A DNA stretch of 64,000 nucleotides, taken from NCBI GenBank assembly GCA_019417325.1, contig DXVO01000001.1, positions 62,001 through 126,000 on the forward strand, written 5' to 3'. The translations under genes and the position numbers were made by a program. Of this stretch, positions 44,156 through 53,273 are shown piece by piece. The notes under the pieces are model-generated. The model was not told where the DNA came from. It made no database searches and saw nothing but the letters and a program-made list of their open reading frames with translations. The stretch's first letter is position 1, and the number at the start of each line of letters is the position of its first letter. The stretch is from Parabacteroides sp. (GTDB taxonomy: Bacteria; Bacteroidota; Bacteroidia; Bacteroidales; Tannerellaceae).

Positions 44156-47100
44156 ATGATACGGTATCTTATGAGAATCTTTTTCTGTTTCCTTGTTTAT
44201 CTACTTCTGCAGTCTGGGCTACAAACAGTCCGGGGGGAAAATATGTATTTCCGGCATTACAACAATAAACAGGGGTTATCTCATAATACGGTTTATTGCG
44301 CTTTGCAGGACAAACGGGGATTTATGTGGTTCGGAACGGACGACGGACTGAACCGTTTCGACGGACATGCTTTCAAAGTATACCGGCATAACTCCTACCG
44401 TCCGGAAAGTATTCCGAACGACCGTATCATTAGTCTTTTTGAGGATTCGGAAGATAAACTGTGGATATGTACCAACTGGGGTACGTCTTATTATGATTAC
44501 CAAACAGATACCTTTCACCCATTACAGTTTGATACGGGGAAAAGTAACCCGGAGTTTTTTCGTTTTGTACAGGAAGATACCCAAGGGAATTTATGGTTCC
44601 TCGATTACGATCGCCTGGTCAGATATTCGCCAACAGACCAAACGACGCGGCTGTACCGCTGCTCCCCGGATGCTTATTCGGCAATAACTCTTTCGGATGA
44701 AGGGCAACCATTGGTTGCTGATTTCCATAACCTGCATTTTTATAATACCCATAGCGAACAATTTAATTCCGTATCCGTATTAAATGAAGAAGACAGGAAA
44801 ATACAAACCAGTATCTCCACGATTTGTACGGTTCCGGATTTAGGCATATTGATAGGAACTGATAAGGGAGGCGTCAAACTGTATAATTCCTCCGACCAAT
44901 CAGTAGCCACCCTGATACCGAACATACAGGTACGCGCCATTATTCCTTCTAATAACAATACATACTGGATTGCTTCGGAATCCGGTATTTTTATCTATAA
45001 TATCCTGGCTCGTTCCGTTACCCAACTAAAAAAATCACTGACAAACGAGTATACCATTTCAGACAATGCCGTTTATTCCCTGACGAAAGACCGGGAAGGA
45101 GGCATTTGGGTAGGTTCCTTTTTTGGTGGAATCAGCTATTTGCCTAAAGAATATACACCTTTCAAACATTACATTGGGGGGAAAACACATCCGCAACTAT
45201 TAGGTAATGCGATCCGCGAAATTTGTCCGGACCAATATGGAAACTTATGGTTAGGAACAGAAGACAACGGCATAAACTGTTATAACCCGAATACCGGAGA
45301 AATTATAAACTATTCTTACAATAATCCACAACATCCGTTATCCGCAACCAACGTACATGGCCTTTTTGCCGATGGAAACAAACTATGGGTGGGTACGTTC
45401 AATAAAGGTATCGATGTGTTGGATATTCCTTCCGGAAAAATAATCAAACGTTATACCCAGGAAAGTACGGGAAACAGATTGAACTCGGACTTCGTTCTCT
45501 GTTTTTATAAAACCAGGCAGGATGAATTTCTGGTCGGGACTTCCAACGGTACTGTTATCTATAATGAAGAAAACGATAGTTTCTCCCCGTGGAAAGATAT
45601 TCATGCCTCGATACGGCAAATTTACGAAGACGAATCCGGCAATATATGGGTGGCGGCAACAAACGGCATCCATTGTTTCCGGCGGGAAGACGGAACCATG
45701 CTGCATTTCACCTCCGATATGAATCGCTCGCAAAGCATCGGCAGCAACAATACGACTTCCGTATTCGAGGACTCGCACGGACGTATATGGGCGACTACCG
45801 ACAACGGCTTTTCCGTCTACAATGAACTGACCAACTTATTCAACCGCATCAATGTGGAAGACGGATTACCCAGTAACATTATCTACCGGATTGTGGAAGA
45901 TGCAAACGGGTATTTCTGGATTTCAACGGCAAACGGATTGGTTCGTTTCAACCCGGAAAGCTATACGATGCGAATCTTCTCCTACCAGGACGGATTGCAT
46001 GAAACCCAGTTCAACTACAGCTCTTCCTACAAATCCCCGGACGGTACGATTTATATGGGTACGATAAACGGGATGATTTCTTTCAAGCCCGAACAGTTCA
46101 GGGAAGATACTTTCTCCCCTCCCATTTATATCACCCGTATCCATGCCCCGGCAGAAAAGAAAGGACAACAGGACCTTTCTTCCTCTTATACGGAAAACAG
46201 GCAAAAGGTAGAATTGCCTTATAACGCCTCAACGATTACTTTATCCTATGTAGCTCTTAGTTACACCGCTCCCGATGCAATCCGGTATATGTATAAACTG
46301 GATGGCAGCGACAACAATTGGATTTACATGGATAAAAAGCAGGAAGTTACTTTTGCAAACCTTTCGCCGGGTAATTATACATTCAGGGTCAAATCGACCA
46401 ATAGCAGCGGTATCTGGCAGGATAACGAACAGACATTGGCAATCCTTATCACTCCCCCGTTCTGGGCGACAAGTTGGGCTATCGGTTGCTACATACTGAT
46501 TGCAGTTATCCTGATTTACCTGTTCTACAGATACAAAAAAACCAAACTGGAAGAACGGCACCGTATCAACCGGCAAATCTTTGAAAGCAAAAAAGAAAAA
46601 GAACTGTATGATGCGAAAATACAATTCTTCACCTTTATTACGCATGAAATACGCACTCCGCTCACACTGATTAATGCTCCGTTGGAAAAGATTATCAAAT
46701 CCGGAGACGGTACCATCGAGACAAAAAAGAATCTGCGGACTATCGAAAAAAATACACAACGGCTTCTCAACCTCAGCAACCAACTGCTCGATTTCCGAAA
46801 AACGGAAAGCCGCGGTTTCCGGCTGAATTATGTAAAAACAGATATCAAGCTTTGGCTGAATACAATCTTGCAACCCTATCTTCCGGTTATGGAGAAAGAA
46901 CATAAAACTTTCACCTTCGATATTCCGGAGACCTCCTTTTTTGCCTATATCGACAGGGAAGCCTTTTCCAAAATTATGGATAACCTGCTGACGAATGCCA
47001 TCAAGTATTCTGACAACACAATTCTTTTGCAAGTTTTGAATGATGAAACAAACTTCACCATAACGGTAACCAATGATGGCTACCTGATTCCGGAAAGTGA

Positions 47101-48103
47101 AAAAGAACAGATATTTTCCCCTTTCTACCGTCTGAAAGAAACGGAAAACAAACAAGGTAGTGGTATCGGACTATCCCTTGCTCTTTCCCTTGCCGAATTT
47201 CATAGCGGCTCTTTATCTTACAGCCAGACTCCGGATAAAATGAATCGTTTTACCTTGGTACTTCCAAGAAAACAGAAAGAGTTCTACGAAATGATTTCCG
47301 GAGTCGAAGAGACAGAAACGATGCCAGCACCTCCTGCTACACAAATCCCGGATAAACCGTTAATCCTGATTGTAGAAGACCAGAGCGATATGCGCCGGTT
47401 TATTGCCGGGGAACTGTCCGGTAAATATCAGGTGCTGGAAGCCGATAATGGGGAGACGGCTCTCAAACAACTCAATAGCAATGCCGTAAACCTGATTATC
47501 AGTGATGTGATGATGCCTGTTATGGATGGCTTCGAATTATGCAACAAAGTAAAGAATGAGGTTAGCTTCAGCCATATTCCGTTCCTCTTGCTGACAGCCC
47601 AGCACAATCTGCAATCGCGCCTGAAAGGGTTGAATACCGGAGCGGATGCCTATATGGAAAAGCCCTTCTCCATCGAACTGTTGCTCGCCCAGGTAGACAA
47701 CCTCCTGAAAAGCCGTGAATTGTTGGTTAAGACCTATTCTGAAAAACCATCCACACCGGTCAGTACGCTTTCCGTATCACCTGTCGATGATATATTCCTC
47801 AACAAACTGAATGCTTTCTTGGAAGAACAGATGTCGAACGAAGCCCTGAATGTAGAAATGCTGGCACAGGAAATGGGAATGAGTACATCCAGCCTGTACC
47901 GGAAAGTAAAAGGACTATCCGGTCTTTCACCCGTAGACTTTATCAAAGTGGCACGCCTGAAAAAAGCCGTACAGCTTATGCAGGAAGGCGAAGAACGTAT
48001 TAATATCATTGCCTTCCAGGTCGGTTTTTCCTCTCCTGCCTATTTCTCAACTTGCTTTCTGAAACAATATGGCAAGACTCCTACAGAATTTATGGGGAAA
48101 TAA
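44156..48103 (+). CDS. hybrid two-component system regulator (HTCS) with AraC output domain
   Basis: A 1315-residue membrane-spanning sensor and transcription factor. The start was set at ATG 44156-44158 (MIRYLMRIFFCFLVYLLLQ); a TTG at 44099 and an ATG at 44111 are also in frame. Order: signal helix, 14 or so Reg_prop propeller repeats (GFMWFGTDDGLNRFDG, GNLWLGTEDNGINCYN, GYFWISTANGLVRFN), Y_Y_Y domain (TFRVKSTNSSGIW), one transmembrane helix at about 770-792, HisKA with His830 in ITHEIRTPLTL, HATPase (NLLTNAIKYS, GSGIGLSLALS), receiver with Asp1117 in ISDVMMPVMDGF, and a C-terminal AraC helix-turn-helix (QEMGMSTSSLYRKVKGLSG, FSSPAYFSTCFLKQYGKTP). HTCS proteins control adjacent polysaccharide loci, so it should regulate the divergent operon. 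Confidence 0.95.
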   Translation: MIRYLMRIFFCFLVYLLLQSGLQTVRGENMYFRHYNNKQGLSHNTVYCALQDKRGFMWFGTDDGLNRFDGHAFKVYRHNSYRPESIPNDRIISLFEDSEDKLWICTNWGTSYYDYQTDTFHPLQFDTGKSNPEFFRFVQEDTQGNLWFLDYDRLVRYSPTDQTTRLYRCSPDAYSAITLSDEGQPLVADFHNLHFYNTHSEQFNSVSVLNEEDRKIQTSISTICTVPDLGILIGTDKGGVKLYNSSDQSVATLIPNIQVRAIIPSNNNTYWIASESGIFIYNILARSVTQLKKSLTNEYTISDNAVYSLTKDREGGIWVGSFFGGISYLPKEYTPFKHYIGGKTHPQLLGNAIREICPDQYGNLWLGTEDNGINCYNPNTGEIINYSYNNPQHPLSATNVHGLFADGNKLWVGTFNKGIDVLDIPSGKIIKRYTQESTGNRLNSDFVLCFYKTRQDEFLVGTSNGTVIYNEENDSFSPWKDIHASIRQIYEDESGNIWVAATNGIHCFRREDGTMLHFTSDMNRSQSIGSNNTTSVFEDSHGRIWATTDNGFSVYNELTNLFNRINVEDGLPSNIIYRIVEDANGYFWISTANGLVRFNPESYTMRIFSYQDGLHETQFNYSSSYKSPDGTIYMGTINGMISFKPEQFREDTFSPPIYITRIHAPAEKKGQQDLSSSYTENRQKVELPYNASTITLSYVALSYTAPDAIRYMYKLDGSDNNWIYMDKKQEVTFANLSPGNYTFRVKSTNSSGIWQDNEQTLAILITPPFWATSWAIGCYILIAVILIYLFYRYKKTKLEERHRINRQIFESKKEKELYDAKIQFFTFITHEIRTPLTLINAPLEKIIKSGDGTIETKKNLRTIEKNTQRLLNLSNQLLDFRKTESRGFRLNYVKTDIKLWLNTILQPYLPVMEKEHKTFTFDIPETSFFAYIDREAFSKIMDNLLTNAIKYSDNTILLQVLNDETNFTITVTNDGYLIPESEKEQIFSPFYRLKETENKQGSGIGLSLALSLAEFHSGSLSYSQTPDKMNRFTLVLPRKQKEFYEMISGVEETETMPAPPATQIPDKPLILIVEDQSDMRRFIAGELSGKYQVLEADNGETALKQLNSNAVNLIISDVMMPVMDGFELCNKVKNEVSFSHIPFLLLTAQHNLQSRLKGLNTGADAYMEKPFSIELLLAQVDNLLKSRELLVKTYSEKPSTPVSTLSVSPVDDIFLNKLNAFLEEQMSNEALNVEMLAQEMGMSTSSLYRKVKGLSGLSPVDFIKVARLKKAVQLMQEGEERINIIAFQVGFSSPAYFSTCFLKQYGKTPTEFMGK

Positions 48104-48108
48104 ACGAG

Positions 48109-48813
48109 TTAGCGCATCAAACGGTTTCTAAGTATCGTACGGAAGACTTCTTCACGCAATCCTTTTCCCACCGGTATCTTATACGTACCTATTATCAATT
48201 GATTTCCGTCAACAGACTGAATCTGGTGTACATTTACAATATAAGAACGGTGTACCTGCAAAAAAATGGAGGATGGAAGTACTTCCATCATATTTTTCAG
48301 GGTGGAATGGATAATCTCTTTTGATGACGAAGTATAGATTACTACATAATTTTCCATACTTTCCACGTACAAAATATCATCGAAGATTATCTTTTTATAC
48401 AATCCGCCGCTTTTCACAAATATATAATTATCCGTTTCTTCTACTTTTTGTTCTTTTTCACAGGCTTCGTATATCCGGTTTACCGCCTTAAGGAAACGTT
48501 CAAAGGATATAGGCTTTAGCAGGTAATCCGAAACATTGAACTCATACCCTTTCAGTGCATATTGCTCATAGGCTGTTGTCAGGATTACTTTCGGCGGATT
48601 CTGCAAACCGCTTAAAAAATCCAGACCAGACAAATAAGGCATCTCTATATCCAGAAAAAGTAAATCCACATCCTGGGTTTTCAGTAATGTATTTAACTGA
48701 AGCGCATTCTCGCATTCGCCGACCAAAGAAAGGAAATCCACCTTCTCCACATATCCTTTCAACCCTTTCCGGGCAAAAGGTTCATCATCTGTTATGACAC
48801 ATTTAATTTTCAT
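48109..48813 (-). CDS. LytTR family response regulator
   Basis: A 234-residue DNA-binding response regulator. The receiver has the acidic pocket DDEP, phospho-acceptor Asp in LLFLDIEMPYLSG and the Lys in YLLKPISF. The C-terminal half is a LytTR domain (IFVKSGGLYKKIIFDDILYVES, FLQVHRSYIVNVHQIQSV). It overlaps the kinase gene start by 11 bases. LytTR regulators bind direct repeats upstream of their targets; here the co-encoded barrel protein may be the target. It ends 5 bases before the convergent HTCS stop. Confidence 0.92.
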   Translation of the reverse strand: MKIKCVITDDEPFARKGLKGYVEKVDFLSLVGECENALQLNTLLKTQDVDLLFLDIEMPYLSGLDFLSGLQNPPKVILTTAYEQYALKGYEFNVSDYLLKPISFERFLKAVNRIYEACEKEQKVEETDNYIFVKSGGLYKKIIFDDILYVESMENYVVIYTSSSKEIIHSTLKNMMEVLPSSIFLQVHRSYIVNVHQIQSVDGNQLIIGTYKIPVGKGLREEVFRTILRNRLMR

Positions 48814-49870
48814 TTCCTTTTAAATTTATAAACAAACAGGCACGATATAGTTTCTCTTCTTTTTCTGCTGTAAAGGTATATTGCCCGGGGTACAATAAGG
48901 CAAGCCGGCGTTTCAGATTCTCAATGCCTATACCCCGGTTACTATTTCCATTTATAGATACTACCTGTTCCATATCACCAAGCGTATTTTCGACCGTAAA
49001 CCGAATGCCTTTATCTACCTGCTGAAGGCGAATCTGTATATGATATTCCCCATCTACGTATTTAAAGGCATTTTCCAATAAAGGCTGAAACAATAACGGA
49101 TGTATGGCTTGTTCCTTTAATAGCGGGTCAATCACACAATCCACTTGTAGCCTCTCACTCATCCTTAACTGCTGGAAATGAACGTAATTATGAATGAAAG
49201 CGATTTCCTGTCCTATCGTTACGATATTTTTTACTGCATATAACTGATAGCGCAGTAATTTGGATAATAACTCGATATTCTGTTTTGCCAGAATATTTTC
49301 ATCCTCTATCTGGAAGTAAATCGTATTCAGAGCATTAAACAGGAAATGAGGATGATATTGGGCTTTCAGATAATCAAGCTCCGTTTCCAATTGCTTGCTT
49401 TTCAACTTTTCAAGTTGCAGGGTTTGTTCAACGTAATATTTATTCATGAACGAATTACGGAGCAGCGTATAATAGAGTAACAGAAAGGGAATCATTACCA
49501 CATTCACCAGCATATAATCTACAATCCCGTCTCCCATATAAAAAATACCAATTGCTTCCCCCACCACTATTATCAGATTGAAGGGAATAAACAAAGCCAG
49601 AAACTTTCCGATATATTCCTTGACAACCGGACGGATTATTCCTGAAACATGGCATAATTTCTTTAATTCCCGCTTCCACAAAAAATCACACCAGTAACAG
49701 TAAAGAATAATAACAAATAAAGATATGAAATGCAATCGCATATCTCCAGTCCAAAAAGTATCCCTTTTAGTAAAATCCGTAACCGCTCTCAGGACATTGA
49801 AGATGACCAGTCCGAGAAAAAGTGGATAAAACCACTGGATGATATTTTTTTTCTTTTTATCCGTATCCAT
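48803..49870 (-). CDS. LytS-like sensor histidine kinase (His_kinase family)
   Basis: A 355-residue membrane kinase. Four hydrophobic helices in residues about 10-140 (WFYPLFLGLVIFNVLRA, LHFISLFVIILYCYWC, FLALFIPFNLIIVVGEA, LVNVVMIPFLLLYYTLL) make the sensor. The cytoplasmic part has the short His_kinase motif YLKAQYHPHFLFNALNTIYF and a degenerate HATPase end (PLLFQPLLENAFKYVDG, GIGIENLKRRLALLYPG). It pairs with the LytTR regulator and starts one base after the barrel-protein gene. Confidence 0.9.
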   Translation of the reverse strand: MDTDKKKKNIIQWFYPLFLGLVIFNVLRAVTDFTKRDTFWTGDMRLHFISLFVIILYCYWCDFLWKRELKKLCHVSGIIRPVVKEYIGKFLALFIPFNLIIVVGEAIGIFYMGDGIVDYMLVNVVMIPFLLLYYTLLRNSFMNKYYVEQTLQLEKLKSKQLETELDYLKAQYHPHFLFNALNTIYFQIEDENILAKQNIELLSKLLRYQLYAVKNIVTIGQEIAFIHNYVHFQQLRMSERLQVDCVIDPLLKEQAIHPLLFQPLLENAFKYVDGEYHIQIRLQQVDKGIRFTVENTLGDMEQVVSINGNSNRGIGIENLKRRLALLYPGQYTFTAEKEEKLYRACLFINLKGNEN

Positions 49871-49871
49871 T

Positions 49872-52316
49872 TTACAAATTTATTCGTTTACTTTCATCTA
49901 TCCTATCTCCCGAACGAGGAACTTTCACTTTACTGCCTGAATTAAACCGGTACGTAAACGTAACTCCGACAACCCGTGTATCCCTTTTCTCCTTATACCA
50001 TCCTTTCAGCATCGGACTATACAGGTCTATATAAGCCCGGTTGGAAGAAAATATATCATTCACATACAAATAAACGGTTGCTTTATTCCTGAATATATTT
50101 TTCTTTATACCGGCAGAGACCATCCATACAGGATGTATCAATGCCTGCCCTTCTGCCATCATCCCATTATAAAAGCCATTCAATTCGATAAACCAGTCAT
50201 GTGGAAACAAAAGTTGGTTATTCATATTTACCATTGGAGTAATCCTCTGGTTTTTCTCCACACTCTCTGCTACAGCCCAATGATACTGCTTATACACAAA
50301 AGCCGCATTTATATGTAGCTGCCACCATTGAAACGGTTTCAGATTGTTTAATCCCAGTCGTATACCGGCTGAATGGTTAGACGAGAGATTCAGTGGCATG
50401 ACTATCGTTACATCATCTTTATCTACCAGATAACTTTTAGTAATAGGATGTAACCTGTGGGAATAGAACAGACCGACACTGTATTGCTTCCTGAAAGCAT
50501 ACAGCAGTTCCACATTATCCGTCAACTCCGGTTTTAGTTCCGTATTTCCCAGTTCGTGCAGGTAACGGTCATTTACTTCTACAAAAGGATTCAAATCCCT
50601 ATAGTTCGGACGGACAATACGCCTGCCGTATACAAATGAGAAATTATGCTGTTCCGACGGTTGGTATTTAATCATGCAGGTCGGAAATAAATGAGTATAT
50701 CGTTGCACAAAAGTCGTATCATTCCTGTTTCCTCTGGATTGCTTGCCATTCACATTCGTATTTTCCAGCCGTAAACCGACTTCGGAGGAAAAAGAGTCGT
50801 TCCATTTAGCATCCAATATCCCATAAACAGCATTTATATTTTCACGATAAGCAAATGCCGAGCTGAGTTCGCTATTTTCCTGCCAGATTCCTCCTTGCGG
50901 ATTTTTATACAGCGTCGTATTATCTACCCTTACAAAAGAAGTCTTTACCCCTGCCAGCAGTTTAAATTTGTCGGATAAGGTATAATTTAAATTCGTTTGT
51001 CCGGTATAAATATCAATCTTTCCGTTTATTCCCCCAGCCAAAGTATCTTTCCGGAGTATGTTATCCATTACCAGGAAGAGGCTTTGTTGAGATAAATCTC
51101 CGGTATGGTCAAACAATTGGAAATCAAAAGAGCTATCCCATTTCAACAAATCATCTTTCTTATAAGAAATATTTGCACCTCCCGTCAGGTTTGTGTGATG
51201 GCGTTTATACAGATTGTAGGTCGATAACGTAGAATCAGGCAAAGCCTCCTTGCCTATAAAATCAGATTGTGTACATTCATCTTTCTTCCACTGGTACCAA
51301 TTGGATGTAATATAAACACCCGTCGCCCATTTATCCGACAGATCATAATCGATTCCGGTTCGGAGATAATGGGAAAAACTCCTGAAAGTACGGTCTGCCA
51401 TAATATCCAATTGTAAACCTTTGTTTTGAGAAGAAAGAATATCCAGATAATTTCTGGAAGAAGTAAGAGCCAAGCAGTCCTGTCCTCCATAAAAGGAATA
51501 ATTTACATAAAAATTAAGTTTGTTTTTCTGAACTGTCAGAAAGAGATTTTCATTCCCTCTCAAATTCTCTCCATATTCCAAATTAGAAGTTGCAGTAAAA
51601 GTCATTCCTTGTAACTTTACCTTCTTCATCCGGATATTAATTATACCGGAATTACCTGCCGCATCATATTTAGAAGAAGGATGAGATACCAATTCCACAT
51701 TATCGACAGAAGAAGAAGGTATGGAACGCAACAAATTAATCAGGTTCTCGTCGGTCAGATATGTCAGTTTGTCATTTATCAAAACTTGTGCATCTGCTTG
51801 CCCGTTCAGATAAACAGAACCATCCTCACGAACAACGACTCCAGGCAAATTCTTCAAGGCGTCAAGTATATTTCCCTGTGAGCCCAAAACAGACGCGGAT
51901 AGATTAACCACCATCTTACCGGCATCCACCTCTATCTGATTTTGCTTAGCTATCACCACAACACCCTTCAAACTATAAGCGTCCTGCTCCAAGATAAGGA
52001 TGCCCAAATCTACCTTCAGTTTCTGCCCCGGCTTAATTTCTATATATTTCTTGCCAAACCCCAACATGGATATTTCGAGCAAATAATTCTGTACCGGTAT
52101 TTTTCCGATACAAAAACTACCGTCCGAATCGGAAATAGTTCCTGCTACATAGGAAGAATCCCCGGGATTTAAAACCAGCAATGTAACGTTTTGCAGAGGT
52201 TCCGTAGTCTGCTCTACTATTTTTCCTGTAATCTCCAATGAAGAGGATATTTGCCCCCACAGATTAAATACGAATAGCAATAAAATAAAAACATGTACCG
52301 TCTTCCTTTCCATCAT
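49872..52316 (-). CDS. outer-membrane beta-barrel protein, TonB-receptor family
   Basis: An exported receptor-like protein of 814 residues (start at MMERKTVHVF, an upstream in-frame Met at 52334 is possible). After the signal peptide comes a carboxypeptidase-like regulatory domain (ITGKIVEQTTEPLQNVTLLV, GTISDSDGSFCIGKIP), a TonB plug domain (NILDALKNLPGVVVREDGSV, LRSIPSSSVDNVELVSHPSSKYDA) and an OMP_b-brl_3 type barrel ending FTYRFNSGSK. No SusD partner is adjacent in the same operon. It is the first of three coupled genes with the LytS/LytTR pair, a layout common in Bacteroidales. Confidence 0.85.
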   Translation of the reverse strand: MMERKTVHVFILLLFVFNLWGQISSSLEITGKIVEQTTEPLQNVTLLVLNPGDSSYVAGTISDSDGSFCIGKIPVQNYLLEISMLGFGKKYIEIKPGQKLKVDLGILILEQDAYSLKGVVVIAKQNQIEVDAGKMVVNLSASVLGSQGNILDALKNLPGVVVREDGSVYLNGQADAQVLINDKLTYLTDENLINLLRSIPSSSVDNVELVSHPSSKYDAAGNSGIINIRMKKVKLQGMTFTATSNLEYGENLRGNENLFLTVQKNKLNFYVNYSFYGGQDCLALTSSRNYLDILSSQNKGLQLDIMADRTFRSFSHYLRTGIDYDLSDKWATGVYITSNWYQWKKDECTQSDFIGKEALPDSTLSTYNLYKRHHTNLTGGANISYKKDDLLKWDSSFDFQLFDHTGDLSQQSLFLVMDNILRKDTLAGGINGKIDIYTGQTNLNYTLSDKFKLLAGVKTSFVRVDNTTLYKNPQGGIWQENSELSSAFAYRENINAVYGILDAKWNDSFSSEVGLRLENTNVNGKQSRGNRNDTTFVQRYTHLFPTCMIKYQPSEQHNFSFVYGRRIVRPNYRDLNPFVEVNDRYLHELGNTELKPELTDNVELLYAFRKQYSVGLFYSHRLHPITKSYLVDKDDVTIVMPLNLSSNHSAGIRLGLNNLKPFQWWQLHINAAFVYKQYHWAVAESVEKNQRITPMVNMNNQLLFPHDWFIELNGFYNGMMAEGQALIHPVWMVSAGIKKNIFRNKATVYLYVNDIFSSNRAYIDLYSPMLKGWYKEKRDTRVVGVTFTYRFNSGSKVKVPRSGDRIDESKRINL

Positions 52317-52577
52317 AAATATAATTTTCAGCAAAGTTGCTTACCTGTTCACCGACAGTCAAGTTTATGTGACGAAAAGAAGGAATTTGTTGACGAATGT
52401 CCCGCTACTCAAAGCAATCTGCCGGGAAAAAGGAAAGAAGGAAAGAATAAGTGCCTATAAGCTCTTAAGTACCGGTATTCTATGGAAAATATTATTTGTT
52501 ATTCATATCACAGCAGTGAAATAAATAAAGCACTGATATAACATGAATAACAAATAAAAACAGGATTAAAAAAACTC

Positions 52578-53252
52578 TTACCTTATTTTGATAACAGGAG
52601 TATAGGTGTACTGGTCTGCTTCCGCAGCCTTCACCCCGATACGGGCATACAGTATTTTAGCAGATGCCGCCTCCTTATTATCCTTCAAATCGAGGGATAA
52701 AGAAACCGTTCCTGCTTCCGGATTCTTTACTTCCTGACGAGCTATATACGTACCTTCATCCACAAAGGCCGTTTTGCCTACCAATAAAAGCAGGCTGAAT
52801 GCAGTTGAAGAAGCAACGACCTTTTCAAGAGTAGCCGATGCATCCACCCTATTTCCACTAAGAGATACAGACTCTTTGGTAAGTAAAAAATAGGGAGTAA
52901 CCGAAACATCACAGGTGGTAGTGCCACTCACATCCACAAGAAGCGTGTCTTTCCGGTTTTGCCACGGCCCATTACCGGATTTGGTTATTAATTTATACTG
53001 ACCGTTGAAAAGAGAGGCTTTATACGTCCCGTCCTGTCCGAGATAAACAGGAATCGGGTCGCGTTTCTCGTAACCATCCTGGTAAAGCTGTAACTGGACA
53101 GCTTCGGAGGTACCTCTTACACCTATTGCCTGCCCGTTATAAGTGACCTTTCCCTGAAGGGTGGATTTAGGTTCGTCATAGTTATCGAGCCCGCAACTTG
53201 TGATAAAAGCAGCACACAGCAGGCTGAAACAAAATATAGATATGATTTTCAT
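52578..53252 (-). CDS. DUF3823-like lipoprotein in SusE position
   Basis: A 224-residue lipoprotein from the start at ATG 53250-53252 (lipobox AFITSC; an in-frame ATG 12 bases upstream is possible). The mature part has a beta-sandwich (TLQGKVTYNGQAIGVRGTSE, VQLQLYQDGYEKRDPIPVYL) and a second repeat (YFLLTKESVSLSGNRVDASA). It follows SusD and fits DUF3823, a surface glycan-binding or accessory protein of PULs. No catalytic motif. Confidence 0.75.
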   Translation of the reverse strand: MKIISIFCFSLLCAAFITSCGLDNYDEPKSTLQGKVTYNGQAIGVRGTSEAVQLQLYQDGYEKRDPIPVYLGQDGTYKASLFNGQYKLITKSGNGPWQNRKDTLLVDVSGTTTCDVSVTPYFLLTKESVSLSGNRVDASATLEKVVASSTAFSLLLLVGKTAFVDEGTYIARQEVKNPEAGTVSLSLDLKDNKEAASAKILYARIGVKAAEADQYTYTPVIKIR

Positions 53253-53273
53253 TGTTCTATGCATGGTTTTTAA

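Noticed and set aside
46241..47155. Open frame of 304 codons on the minus strand
   Set aside because: Antisense to the kinase and Y_Y_Y parts of the HTCS gene; phenylalanine-rich and without motifs.
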